A stretch of DNA of 64,000 nt from Pontixanthobacter sp. CEM42 (lineage in GTDB: Bacteria; Pseudomonadota; Alphaproteobacteria; Sphingomonadales; Sphingomonadaceae), in assembly GCF_017812015.1 (NCBI RefSeq), contig NZ_JADQTN010000002.1:310001-374000 (forward strand), given 5' to 3'. Below the pieces are notes generated by a model. That model saw only the letters and a program-made list of their open reading frames with translations. It had not been told where the DNA came from and ran no database searches. Below, in pieces: positions 9,655 to 18,500 of the stretch (position 1 is its first letter; every line of letters begins with the position of its first letter). The position numbers and the translations under genes are program-made.

Positions 9655-9726
9655 TCAACGCGCGACCATCTGCCCCCGGACAAAGCCGGTGGTAGTGGTT
9701 GTGGTCAAGATACTGACTTTGTGCAT
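9655..9726 (-). CDS. Threonine-rich leader peptide of thrS (23 residues)
   Basis: A 24-codon frame between the thrS promoter and thrS. The peptide starts MHKVSILTTTTTTGFVRG; codons 8-13 are six threonine codons in a row (acc aca acc act acc acc). Such a run of the cognate amino acid is the hallmark of ribosome-mediated attenuation (known for thr, his, leu, trp and pheST leaders). A ribosome stalled on these codons would leave the following gggggcag free to pair with the hairpin at 9626-9643. No clear ribosome site precedes the ATG; the promoter geometry suggests a leaderless message. Confidence 0.72.
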   Translation of the reverse strand: MHKVSILTTTTTTGFVRGQMVAR

Positions 9727-9732
9727 AGCGAT

Positions 9733-9761
9733 TATGTAGCCGCGAAGGATTTAACATTCAA
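9733..9761 (-). promoter_or_regulatory. Predicted sigma-70 promoter of thrS-tauE
   Basis: On the minus strand TTGAAT (9761-9756) and TACATA (9738-9733) are 17 bases apart. A start about seven bases after the -10 falls at the ATG of the leader peptide (9726). The -35 overlaps the stop codon of phoD. Confidence 0.5.
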
Positions 9762-11443
9762 CCAATGTCGCCAATGTCGAGTTTATGGCTACCTGCCTCG
9801 CTGGAAATGCGCTGCGTCCCGGCCAACGCGGTAGACTTCGCCCGGACAGTTTCAAGGAAACGGTACTCCGATGTAGCCTTTGTGGGCGTTAGCTCGACTG
9901 ACATATAGCCGCGGTTCTTGGTGTTGGCCCATTTGAGCTGCTCGTTCGCCTGCACCGATTGCGCGGCCATGTCCTCCGGCTTGATCCAGGTCAGGAAACC
10001 TTCCATGCCGGGAGAGGATACCGAGTGACCGGCGAATTCGATTCCAGCAGGAACGCCCATATTGCCGAGCTCTGACGCCCAGCCATTGTGGCTGTCGCCC
10101 GCCAGAACGATCAGGTTGGCGTCAGCCTCTTGCGCAGATTTGAGCAAGCGTTCGCGCGCCGCGGGATAGCCGTCCCACGCATCCATATTGAACGGTAGGC
10201 CAGCCATGCTGGTGAGCACGCCGCCCATGATCCGGTTGCGGATATATTCGGGCAGAGCATCGGTCATGCCCTCGGCGATATTCGGAGAGGATTTGAGGCT
10301 GGTCATCACGGTCTGCTGGAGCAGAACTTGCCACGCCTTCCCGGCTTTGCGTGAGGCCATCATGCCATCGGCCAGCCAGCCTTCTTGCACTTCGCCCATC
10401 AGGGTCCGCGATGAATCGCGCCATTCATCATTCTCGAATGCCTGCAATGCAGCGAGAATTTTGCCGGGGTCTTTGTCGCCGCGCCCGATAATCTCGCGCA
10501 GATCGAACGGCTTGGTCCGGGCCTCAAGTCGGGTTTCTAGGCGGAACAGCGTCGCCAGATCGCCAATCTCATAGGCAGCCCAAGGCGCATCTGAGACCGG
10601 CATCCATTCGCGTTTGGCACGCACCGCCGCTCGCTTGCGCGCGTCCCACGGTCCTTCGGTCTCAAGCTGGTGGTTCTGCGCGCCCGTTGCGTAGCTGTCA
10701 TTTGCGCTCTCATGATCGTCAGGCACATGCAGCATCGGGAATAGTTGGTGTAGCCGCTGCAGATCAGGATCGCTGCGATATTGTGCATAACGTGCGCGGT
10801 AATCGGCCAGCTCGATGATCTCGTGATCGATACCGCGCATTCTGCCCGGCAGTTTCTGCTCCTCGGTCGGATAGACACCCCGACCATATTCATAGATGTA
10901 ATCACCAGTGTGCAGCACCAGATCAGTGTCATCCGCTTCAGCTATGTGCGCATAGGCATTGAACCAGCCGAAGCCGATATTGGAGCAGCCGACGACCGCC
11001 AGCCGGAAGCGAGAGGTGGGCCCCTGCGGCAAAGTCCGCGTGCGGCCGATCTGAGACATTTGCCCATCGGGCGCGAAAAATCGGAAGTAATACCAGCTGT
11101 CAGCCTGCAAGCCATTCGCGACCGGCTTCACGCACCAATCATGCTCGGCGCGCGCAGTCACGCTTCCACCTGCGACCACCTCCGCAAAGGCCGCATCGCG
11201 CGACACTTCCCATTCCAAAGTGGTGTCCTGCGCCGCCTGAAACCGGGACCAGAGCAAGACACTGTCCGCGCTCGGTTCGCCGCTCGCGACGCCATATCCG
11301 AAACCCGGCAATGCTTTCGCCGTGACCGTTCCAGAAAGCGCAGTCAGTCCCGCGCCAAGCAATCCAGTACGAAACAGAGTGCGGCGGTCAAGCTGGGGTA
11401 TGCGGGCTGCCGCCGAAGGCATTGGGAGTGAGTCAGTCTTCAT
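9758..11443 (-). CDS. phoD: PhoD-type alkaline phosphatase, Tat-exported
   Basis: A periplasmic phosphodiesterase/phosphomonoesterase of the PhoD family, which frees phosphate from esters and uses Fe/Ca. The N-terminus carries a twin-arginine signal, RRTLFRTGLLGAGLTAL (residues about 21-37). The family core VLHTGDYIYEYGRGVYP lies near residue 178, HVPDDHESANDSY near 240 and LAGDSHNGWASELG near 450. Length 561 is normal. It is alone on its transcript: the thrS promoter lies at its 3' end and a divergent operon at its 5' side. A Pho box was not evident upstream. Confidence 0.9.
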   Translation of the reverse strand: MKTDSLPMPSAAARIPQLDRRTLFRTGLLGAGLTALSGTVTAKALPGFGYGVASGEPSADSVLLWSRFQAAQDTTLEWEVSRDAAFAEVVAGGSVTARAEHDWCVKPVANGLQADSWYYFRFFAPDGQMSQIGRTRTLPQGPTSRFRLAVVGCSNIGFGWFNAYAHIAEADDTDLVLHTGDYIYEYGRGVYPTEEQKLPGRMRGIDHEIIELADYRARYAQYRSDPDLQRLHQLFPMLHVPDDHESANDSYATGAQNHQLETEGPWDARKRAAVRAKREWMPVSDAPWAAYEIGDLATLFRLETRLEARTKPFDLREIIGRGDKDPGKILAALQAFENDEWRDSSRTLMGEVQEGWLADGMMASRKAGKAWQVLLQQTVMTSLKSSPNIAEGMTDALPEYIRNRIMGGVLTSMAGLPFNMDAWDGYPAARERLLKSAQEADANLIVLAGDSHNGWASELGNMGVPAGIEFAGHSVSSPGMEGFLTWIKPEDMAAQSVQANEQLKWANTKNRGYMSVELTPTKATSEYRFLETVRAKSTALAGTQRISSEAGSHKLDIGDIG

Positions 11444-11516
11444 TCCGAACGCATAGGCCTACCGTGTGACACAGCCAAGACTTGCAGGCAATTGGGACAA
11501 GCAACCCAATCATTAT

Positions 11517-11566
11517 GTCAATGATGCTTGACTTATCGTGAATCCAATGTAAATGAAGCTTTACAT
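11517..11566 (+). promoter_or_regulatory. Promoter with two dyads ahead of the small-membrane-protein/XRE operon
   Basis: TTGACT at 11528-11533 is a good -35; the -10 falls near 11549-11555 (gtaaat). Two perfect inverted repeats with six-base spacers sit on it: gtcaa/ttgac (11517-11532) over the -35 and atgtaaa/tttacat (11547-11566) over the -10. Centres are 32 bp apart, about three helix turns. They are candidate operators for the XRE regulator encoded in the same operon. Confidence 0.5.
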
Positions 11567-11586
11567 AACGAAAGGGATCGTTGACT

Positions 11587-11760
11587 ATGACTCAAGTTTA
11601 CAAAGCTCTGCTGCTTGCTTCCGTAATGATAGGAATTGCCGTGCTGGCAGTGTTCGACATTGTTCCGGAAGAGTTCGCCCAATGGGCACCGCTCGCTCTT
11701 CTCGCAATCTTCCCGACCGCGTGGATGGGAAGCCACAGAAAATGTGAGGTGGCCCAATGA
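11587..11760 (+). CDS. Small membrane protein (57 residues), first gene of XRE operon
   Basis: The product starts MTQVYKALLLASVMIGIAVLAVF and has two hydrophobic segments (about residues 5-23 and 33-48) around the turn DIVPEEFAQW. The ribosome site aaaggga is nine bases ahead of the ATG. Its stop overlaps the next start as ATGA. I do not recognise the family; position in an operon with a membrane protein and an XRE regulator, and a clear ribosome site, argue that it is real. Confidence 0.7.
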   Translation: MTQVYKALLLASVMIGIAVLAVFDIVPEEFAQWAPLALLAIFPTAWMGSHRKCEVAQ

Positions 11761-12371
11761 CCGACACACTGAAAGCTCCGCAATCAGGCAGAGGTCCGAT
11801 GGTATATGTCGGGATAATGTTCGCCGCGATTGGAACGGTGATCGCGCTCGCCGCAACCGGTGCGATCAACGGACCGACAGCGCTTGTCCTGATGATTGCC
11901 CCGCTATGGCTGATCATTCCAGCGATCAAGGCAGCCAATCGCAAGGCCAATGCCTCTTGCGGCGGGAAGGGCATAGCAAACAGGCGCTATCTCAGGCGGA
12001 TCGCGATGTTCACATCATTCTATCTCGCCACGCTCGCGCTGATGACATTTGTTTCGAAGAGCTATGATCCGTCGCTGGAGCTGCGCACGTTTCTGGCCAT
12101 CTTGCCTGGTTTAGCCATCGCTGGGATGTTCTGGGCAATCGGGCGACTAATCATCGAACAAACCGATGAATTCATCCGCATGCTCACTATCCGCCAATCG
12201 CTCTGGGCCACAGGTTTTGCATTGAGTGCTGCGTCGGTCTGGGGCTTTCTCGAGCAAGCCGATATTGTCATTCATGTTGACGCATATTGGTGGGCTGTGT
12301 GGTGGTTCTTCGGCCTTGGGGTCGGCGCAATTGCCAACCGCATCCAATATGGCACATGGGGCGCGGCATGA
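11757..12371 (+). CDS. Four-TM membrane protein of unknown function
   Basis: The 204-residue product has hydrophobic segments near residues 15-35, 40-60, 85-103, 115-135, 145-165 and 175-190, so about four to six spans. A conserved-looking central section, RRIAMFTSFYLATLALMTF then IEQTDEFIRMLTIRQSLWATGFAL, separates them. Many sphingomonads pair such a protein with a small XRE regulator. Function unknown. It overlaps both neighbours by four bases, so the three genes are one translational unit. Confidence 0.75.
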   Translation: MTDTLKAPQSGRGPMVYVGIMFAAIGTVIALAATGAINGPTALVLMIAPLWLIIPAIKAANRKANASCGGKGIANRRYLRRIAMFTSFYLATLALMTFVSKSYDPSLELRTFLAILPGLAIAGMFWAIGRLIIEQTDEFIRMLTIRQSLWATGFALSAASVWGFLEQADIVIHVDAYWWAVWWFFGLGVGAIANRIQYGTWGAA

Positions 12372-12559
12372 AGAACCGGCTCAAGGTACTTCGTGCAGAA
12401 CGCGATTGGAGCCAGCAAGATTTGGCCGATCGGCTCGGCGTATCGCGGCAGAGCGTCAACGCGATCGAGACCGGTAAATATGATCCGTCATTGCCGCTGG
12501 CCTTCACCATCGCCGAAACTTTTGCTATGTCTATTGAAGAGATATTCGAGCGAGGCTGA
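12368..12559 (+). CDS. XRE-family transcriptional regulator (63 residues)
   Basis: A minimal helix-turn-helix protein: MKNRLKVLRAERDWSQQDLADRLGVSRQSVNAIETGKYDPSLPLAF, with the recognition helix at about residues 27-38. Almost the whole protein is the HTH domain, with a short dimerisation tail. Start at 12368 is set by the ATGA overlap; the longer frame from 12287 is within the upstream gene. It probably controls its own operon through the dyads at 11517-11566. Confidence 0.88.
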   Translation: MKNRLKVLRAERDWSQQDLADRLGVSRQSVNAIETGKYDPSLPLAFTIAETFAMSIEEIFERG

Positions 12560-12574
12560 TCGGAGGGATCACAA

Positions 12575-12676
12575 ATGCGATATGCTGTTCTCTTGTTTGT
12601 AGCCTTTTTGGGCGGCTGTCACGACGGGCCTGCCGGACAATGCGACGAACCAATGGAACTTCCAACATTGTATTGA
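12575..12676 (+). CDS. Very small predicted lipoprotein (33 residues)
   Basis: Fifteen bases after the XRE stop. A strong ribosome site, cggaggga, precedes the ATG by eight bases. The peptide MRYAVLLFVAFLGGCHDGPAG has a hydrophobic core and a lipobox LGGC with Cys15; only 18 residues would remain after processing, including one more Cys. Unrecognised. The quality of the ribosome site and lipobox makes chance less likely. Confidence 0.5.
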   Translation: MRYAVLLFVAFLGGCHDGPAGQCDEPMELPTLY

Positions 12677-12718
12677 TCACTGCTTGCGTGATGCTGTGTG
12701 ATCGGGAATGAGCGCTGC

Positions 12719-13471
12719 ATGACCAGCGTTCAATTTTTTCAAGTGCCCATTGGTGAGCAGCCTGGTGAGCACATAGCGTTTCGCCATCTGGACCACGCGA
12801 GCCACAAACCCACTCTCGTATTCTTGCCCGGCTATATGTCCGATATGGACGGCGGCAAAGCGACCGCACTGCTCGAATGGGCAGCGCAGCAATCAATCGG
12901 CTGCCTATTGCTTGACTATTCAGGCTGCGGCCAGAGCTGCGGTGACTTTGCCGATGGCACATTGTCCAAATGGCGCGATGAAGTGCTGGCGCTGATCCAG
13001 GCACGCGGAATCGATAATGTGGTTCTGATCGGGTCTTCGATGGGCGGTTGGTTGATGCTGATGATTGCGCTGGCTTTGGGGCCACGCCTGTCGGGAATAG
13101 TTGGCATAGCTTCCGCGCCTGACTTCACTGATTGGGGGCGTTCCGATGCTGACAAGGAGAAACTCGACGCGGGCGAAACCATATTTGATGACAATCCATA
13201 CGGCCCTGAACCCACGCCGATGTATGCCGAATTCTGGAAAGACGGTCAGGCCAACCGGCTTCTGACTTCCGAGATTGCAATCGACTGCCCGGTCCGCCTG
13301 CTGCACGGCGAACGGGACACGGATGTCCCGCACCGCATCAGTTTAGAGATCGCGAAACGGCTCCGTTCGGACGATGTACAGGTAACCTTGATCAAAGACG
13401 GTGATCACCGCCTGTCTCGCGATAGCGATATCACGCTGATGCTGAGTCAGGTGCAAAACCTGCTCGACTAG
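12719..13471 (+). CDS. Alpha/beta hydrolase
   Basis: A 250-residue serine hydrolase of the alpha/beta fold; substrate unknown. Catalytic triad by motif: nucleophile Ser in LIGSSMGGW near residue 106, Asp in LLHGERDTDVPH near 198 and His in DGDHRLS near 228. HFLPGYMSDMDG-type oxyanion loop (here FLPGYMSDMDGGK) lies near 42. The start MTSVQFFQVP is preferred over one seven codons upstream. Cytoplasmic: no signal peptide. It heads a likely operon with the TPR and luciferase-like genes (18 bases to the next start). Confidence 0.88.
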   Translation: MTSVQFFQVPIGEQPGEHIAFRHLDHASHKPTLVFLPGYMSDMDGGKATALLEWAAQQSIGCLLLDYSGCGQSCGDFADGTLSKWRDEVLALIQARGIDNVVLIGSSMGGWLMLMIALALGPRLSGIVGIASAPDFTDWGRSDADKEKLDAGETIFDDNPYGPEPTPMYAEFWKDGQANRLLTSEIAIDCPVRLLHGERDTDVPHRISLEIAKRLRSDDVQVTLIKDGDHRLSRDSDITLMLSQVQNLLD

Positions 13472-13489
13472 TCCTACGGAGATTTTCTG

Positions 13490-14353
13490 GTGCTTTCCGC
13501 TACTCTTGCCCTGCTGCTGCAAGTCGGCCCCAATCCGGGCGCCGCGCCGGTTACCGCCGTGCCGCCCGAACTTGATGAGCTGCGCCGAAGACAGCGCACC
13601 GAACAAAATGCCAATGGCAATGACAATGACGGTCTCGCTCCCGTCGCCGACCGCCTGCAGTCATGTCTCGTCCGCGCAGAGCAAGATAGCACCGCGGCGC
13701 GGATTGAAGCCGAGGCATGGTTCAATAGCGCAATCGGGCTAACCCGCGCGCAAGCTCTGCAATGCCGCGGCTATGCAGAGGCCAATTTGGGCCAATGGGC
13801 CGATGCTGCGCGCAGCTTCATTGCCGCGCGCGATGATAGCGATGCAGTCGATGCCAAATATCGCGCACGGCTAGGCGCGATGGCTGCCAACGCATTGCTG
13901 ACTGCGGGAAATACCGAAAGCGCATTGCCCGTGCTGGATCGTGCCAAGGATGACTCAACCGAAGCAGAGTTCACCCAATTGAGTGCAGAGATAGAGATCG
14001 ACCGCGCTCGCGCCTTAGTAAGCCAGAACAAGCTGGCCGCCGCATCGGAAGCCCTCTCGGAAGCGCGGACACTCGCCCCGATGAGTGTCCGCGCTTGGCT
14101 TCTGTCAGCGACACTGTCGCGCCGGACTGATGATCTGGCAGCGGCACAAACTCAGATCGAGCAGGCAGCGATGCTTGATCCTGCCAATCCGGAGATTGGC
14201 TTGGAGGCCGGTGTGATCGCCGTACTTTCGGGCAATGACGGGGCAGCACGGCTGAGCTGGCAATCGATTGTGACGCTTGCGCCAGATAGTCCCCAAGCAA
14301 CTACCGCAAAATCCTATCTCGCTCAGCTAGAGAACACCGAAGAGCAACCATGA
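13490..14353 (+). CDS. Tetratricopeptide-repeat exported protein
   Basis: GTG start with cggag nine bases ahead. A short hydrophobic N-terminus (MLSATLALLLQVGPNP) suggests export. After a charged linker rich in N and D, repeats with TPR spacing run from about residue 70 to the end (for example AQALQCRGYAEANLGQWADAA, AQTQIEQAAMLDPANPEIGLE). TPRs form protein-protein scaffolds; no catalytic motif. The stop overlaps the next start as ATGA. Confidence 0.8.
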   Translation: MLSATLALLLQVGPNPGAAPVTAVPPELDELRRRQRTEQNANGNDNDGLAPVADRLQSCLVRAEQDSTAARIEAEAWFNSAIGLTRAQALQCRGYAEANLGQWADAARSFIAARDDSDAVDAKYRARLGAMAANALLTAGNTESALPVLDRAKDDSTEAEFTQLSAEIEIDRARALVSQNKLAAASEALSEARTLAPMSVRAWLLSATLSRRTDDLAAAQTQIEQAAMLDPANPEIGLEAGVIAVLSGNDGAARLSWQSIVTLAPDSPQATTAKSYLAQLENTEEQP

Positions 14354-15333
14354 TCCCCCTATCCGTTCTCGATCTGGTGCCCGTCCGCGAAAGCGGGACA
14401 CTTTCCGAAGCGTATTCAGCAGCGGCAAGTCTGGCCCAAGCCGCCGAGCGCTGCGAATATAAGCGCTATTGGGTTGCCGAACATCACGCGATGGAAGGCA
14501 TTGCAGGTGCTGCGGCATCGGTCGTGCTCGCTCATATCGGCAACGCAACATCAACTATTCGCATCGGCTCAGGCGGGATCATGCTGCCCAATCACAACCC
14601 GTTTGTGATCGCCGAGCAGTTCGGCACGCTTGCAGCATTGTTCCCCGGACGGATCGACCTCGGCTTGGGAAGAGCACCGGGTGCCGGACCCGAATTGCAA
14701 CGTGCCTTGCGCAAGAATTTGAACCAAGCCGCTGAGTACTTTCCGCAAGATGTGACCGAACTACGAGCGCTGTTCACTGGTGATATCGATTTGCCTGTGA
14801 CCGCCACGCCGGGTCGCGGTGCCGATGTCGAAATGTGGATGCTAGGATCGAGCCTGTTCGGTGCGCAGCTCGCTGCGAAACTGGGCATGCCTTATGCATT
14901 CGCTTCGCATTTCGCGCCCGACCATCTGGATGCCGCGTTGGAAATGTACCGACGAGACTTTCAACCATCGGAGGCTCTCGAAAAGCCACATGCAATGGCA
15001 GCGATGACGATTATTGCGGCTGATACTGACGAGCAGGCGGAACTGATCGCGACGTCGCAATTGCAGGCATTCGTGCGCCTGCGAACCGGTAGTCCCGGCA
15101 AGCTACCGCCGCCAATCGAGTATTATCGCACCTCACTTCCGGCACAAGCACAGGCAATGTTGGCGCATATTGGTCAGGCCAGCGCGATTGGCTCGCCAGC
15201 CACAGTCAAAGCGAATGTCGAAGCGTTTATCAAACGCACCGGGGCGGACGAGATTATCGTTGCCGGCTCAACTTTTGACCCCGAAGACCGCATCCGCTCG
15301 CTCGAACTCACGATGGATGTGTTGGGCGGTTAA
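14350..15333 (+). CDS. LLM-class (bacterial luciferase-like) flavin oxidoreductase
   Basis: A member of the luciferase-like monooxygenase superfamily, using reduced FMN or F420; the group without a known substrate. Motifs: IPLSVLDLVPVRESGT at the N-terminus, YWVAEHHAMEGIAGAA near 38, IRIGSGGIMLPNHNP near 65-80 and RIDLGLGRAPGAGPELQRAL near 100. Length 327 is typical. Translationally coupled to the TPR gene. Confidence 0.9.
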   Translation: MIPLSVLDLVPVRESGTLSEAYSAAASLAQAAERCEYKRYWVAEHHAMEGIAGAAASVVLAHIGNATSTIRIGSGGIMLPNHNPFVIAEQFGTLAALFPGRIDLGLGRAPGAGPELQRALRKNLNQAAEYFPQDVTELRALFTGDIDLPVTATPGRGADVEMWMLGSSLFGAQLAAKLGMPYAFASHFAPDHLDAALEMYRRDFQPSEALEKPHAMAAMTIIAADTDEQAELIATSQLQAFVRLRTGSPGKLPPPIEYYRTSLPAQAQAMLAHIGQASAIGSPATVKANVEAFIKRTGADEIIVAGSTFDPEDRIRSLELTMDVLGG

Positions 15334-15413
15334 GCGTACATCACCGACCCTACGGCTTGGCGGGTCACAGCTTTTCTGCAATCGTATGCAAGAGCCGCTT
15401 GCAGGTCTCGCCC

Positions 15414-15486
15414 GATAGGCCTATCCGCCGCGCATCACAGCCCGCAAACACGCGGCGCTAGGCAATACCAACCGGGCGATGCGCCC
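15414..15486 (+). promoter_or_regulatory. Structured 5' leader of NAD-glutamate dehydrogenase gene
   Basis: Three symmetric elements in a row: the 12-base palindrome gataggcctatc (15414-15425), a 7-bp stem cgccgcg/cgcggcg with an 18-base loop (15426-15457) and a short stem gggcg/cgccc with an ATG loop (15474-15486). The last ends 15 bases before the start codon, just ahead of the ribosome site acggag. They may be a leader RNA, or the palindrome may be an operator. Confidence 0.4.
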
Positions 15487-15500
15487 ACGGAGCTTTACGG

Positions 15501-18500
15501 ATGGGTTCAAATACCACCGGCCAGAGTCCCAAAGGTCAAAGTCCCAAAGATAAACCTCGCAATTTTGCCCCGAAGCCTGTTCGCCGTAAGGCTGAACACA
15601 CAAAGCTGACGGACGCGCTTACCAAGCAAATGCGCGAGTCGCTGCTGCCAGGCGACACCCCGTTTGAAGCGAACAAGCTGCGCGAAGCTGCTGCATTTCT
15701 GCTGGACACAGCCGCACGGCGCGAGACCAAGATTTCATCGATCTCCCTTGCTTCGGCCAGCGATGGTCACCGCTTTATGCGGATTGCCATCGTCAATGAC
15801 GACATGCCGTTTCTTGTCGACTCGCTAGCAGCCACAATCGCAGCGCAGGGCCTCGCGATTGACCGACTGGTTCACCCGGTTGTCGCGGTAACGCGCAACG
15901 AGAATGGCGAGCTCCAGACTATCACCAAGACATCGTCCAAAGACGAAGCGCATGAATCGATGATTTACATCGAAACCACGCGAATCGACGCCAAGAAACG
16001 GCGCGATCTGGAAAAGGTTCTTCGCGTTACCTTGGGTGATGTACGCGCGGCAGTCAGCGATTGGCCCAAACTGCGCGAAGTCATGATCGCCGATGCAGCG
16101 CATGTGCTTGGCTTGGGCGCCGACAAAGAAGGCGCTGCGCTACTTGAATGGCTCGATAACGGCATGCTGACGCAGCTCGGACACGTTACGCGCAAACGCG
16201 ATGGCAGCGAAACCGGCCGGATCGGTATCTGCCGCAAGAGCGCCAAAGAACTCCTGTCCAACCAGTCCTACGATCGTGCCTTTGCATGGTTCGACGATCC
16301 GGCAAACCGCACCAAGCGCGTTCCCCTGATTATCAAGGCGAACCAGCTGGCCAACGTGCACCGGCGTGTTCCGCTCGACCTGTTTCTCGTGCCTGTGGTC
16401 GCGAAGGGCAAGGTGACGGCGTTGTCAGTACACGCCGGGGTTTGGACCAGCGCCGCTTTGGCTGCGAAGCCGGATGAGGTCCCGAGCCTGCGCTCGCATA
16501 TGAGCCGACTGATGGACAAGTTCGGCTTCGATGCCAGCGGCCACGCCGGCAAGGCTCTGGTTCACGCGCTCACCGCATTGCCGCATGATCTGATCATCGG
16601 CTTTTCCGATATCGATATTGCACGCGTCGCGACGGCCATGATGGGTCTTGTCGATCGGCCGCGACCGCGACTTGCTATTGTCGAAGCACCGCTGTCACGC
16701 CACCTCTTCGCCTTTGTTTGGCTGCCGCGCGATATGCTGTCCACGCAGGTCCGCGAGCAAATCCAGACATTGCTCAAAGACGGTGCGGGCGCCCAATTGC
16801 TCGACTGGAGCCTGCAGGTCGAAGGCGGTAATCTGGCGATGCTCCGCTTCGTGCTCGACATCCGCGATGGCGATGCGTGCTTTGATGAAGCAGCGATAGA
16901 ACAACGTATGCAAAACATGCTGCGTGGTTGGTCCGAAGCGGTCGAGCATGAATTGTCTCAGCTGGAAGATGCTGGCCGCGCAGCCGCGATTGCCACGCGC
17001 TATGCCGACATATTCCCGGCTTCCTACCGCACAACATATGGCGCGGTAGAAGCAGCCCGTGACATTCGCCGTATGCGGCACTTGCTGACAATCGACAGCG
17101 CGACATCAGCAAGTCAGGCTCCCCAGCGCGATGCGCGGCTTTACCATTTGGACGGCGATCCAAGCGATTGCCTGCGCCTCAAAATCTACGAGCATGAAGG
17201 TGCCTTGCCTCTGTCAGACGCGGTTCCCGCGCTGGAGAATTTCGGCTTTGAAGTCCGTTCGGAAATTCCAACGGCATTGGATGGCGGCAAGCTCGGTACG
17301 ATACATGACTTCACGCTGGCTCTACCAGCTGGCGTCGATGTCGCGCCAATTCTGGAACGCGCCGATGCAATCGAAGCAGCCATCGCGTCGGTTCTCAACG
17401 AAGTGGCCGAGGATGACCCGTTCAACCGTTTGGTGATTGGCACCGGCCTGGCGGAGCGGGAGGCCAATTGGCTGCGCGCATTCTATCGCTATCTTCGCCA
17501 AGCCGGAATGGGCTTCACCATTTACACTGTGGTCGATGCATTACGCGGGGCACCAGCAGTTACCCGCGCGCTGATCGAACGTTTCACCGCCGCACATGAC
17601 CCTGAATTCTCGGGCAAGCGCGATGACGCCATTGCCAGCGCCGAAGCGGCAATCAAGCAGGGCCTATCCAAAGTCGCAGCGATCAATGATGACCGGTTGC
17701 TGCGCCTGTATCATGCACTGATCAAAGCGATCTTGCGGACCAATTGCTTTGCACCCGCAGGCGCTGAAGCACTGGCCTTTAAAATCCAGTCCGACCTCGT
17801 GCCCAATCTGCCTAAGCCTGTGCCGTGGCGCGAGATATTCGTCTATTCGACCCGCGTCGAAGGCATTCACTTGCGCGCCGGACCAGTTGCGCGGGGCGGG
17901 CTACGCTGGTCCGACCGTCGCGATGACTTCCGCACCGAAGTCCTTGGACTGATGAAAGCACAGCGCGTCAAGAACGCGGTGATTGTACCAACCGGCGCAA
18001 AAGGTGGCTTCTATCCCAAGCAGCTACCTTCACCCGCCATCGACCGCGATGGTTGGGCCGCTGAAGGCCGCGCAAGCTATGAAGTGTTTATCCGCACATT
18101 GCTGACCATCACAGACAATATCGTCGGTGACAAAGTGGTGCACCCCGACGCGGTTGTGCCGCTCGACGGCGAAGATCCCTATTTCGTGGTCGCTGCTGAC
18201 AAGGGCACTGCTACATTTTCTGACGTGGCCAACGGTATCGCTGAATCGCGCGACTTTTGGCTCGACGACGCCTTTGCCAGCGGCGGTTCCAACGGATACG
18301 ATCACAAAGCCATGGGCATTACCGCAAAAGGCGCGTGGGTGTCTGTTCAACGGCATTTCCTTGAAATGGGTGTTGATGTCCAAAGCGATCCGGTCCGCGT
18401 GGTCGGCTGCGGCGATATGTCGGGCGATGTGTTCGGCAACGGTATGCTGCTGTCGAAGAGCATCAAGATTATCGCCGCTTTCGACCACCGACACATCTTT

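Noticed and set aside
9526-9757. A T-box in the thrS leader
   Set aside because: No T-box core sequence or specifier loop is visible, and T-boxes are not expected in alphaproteobacteria; the Thr-rich peptide is a better explanation.
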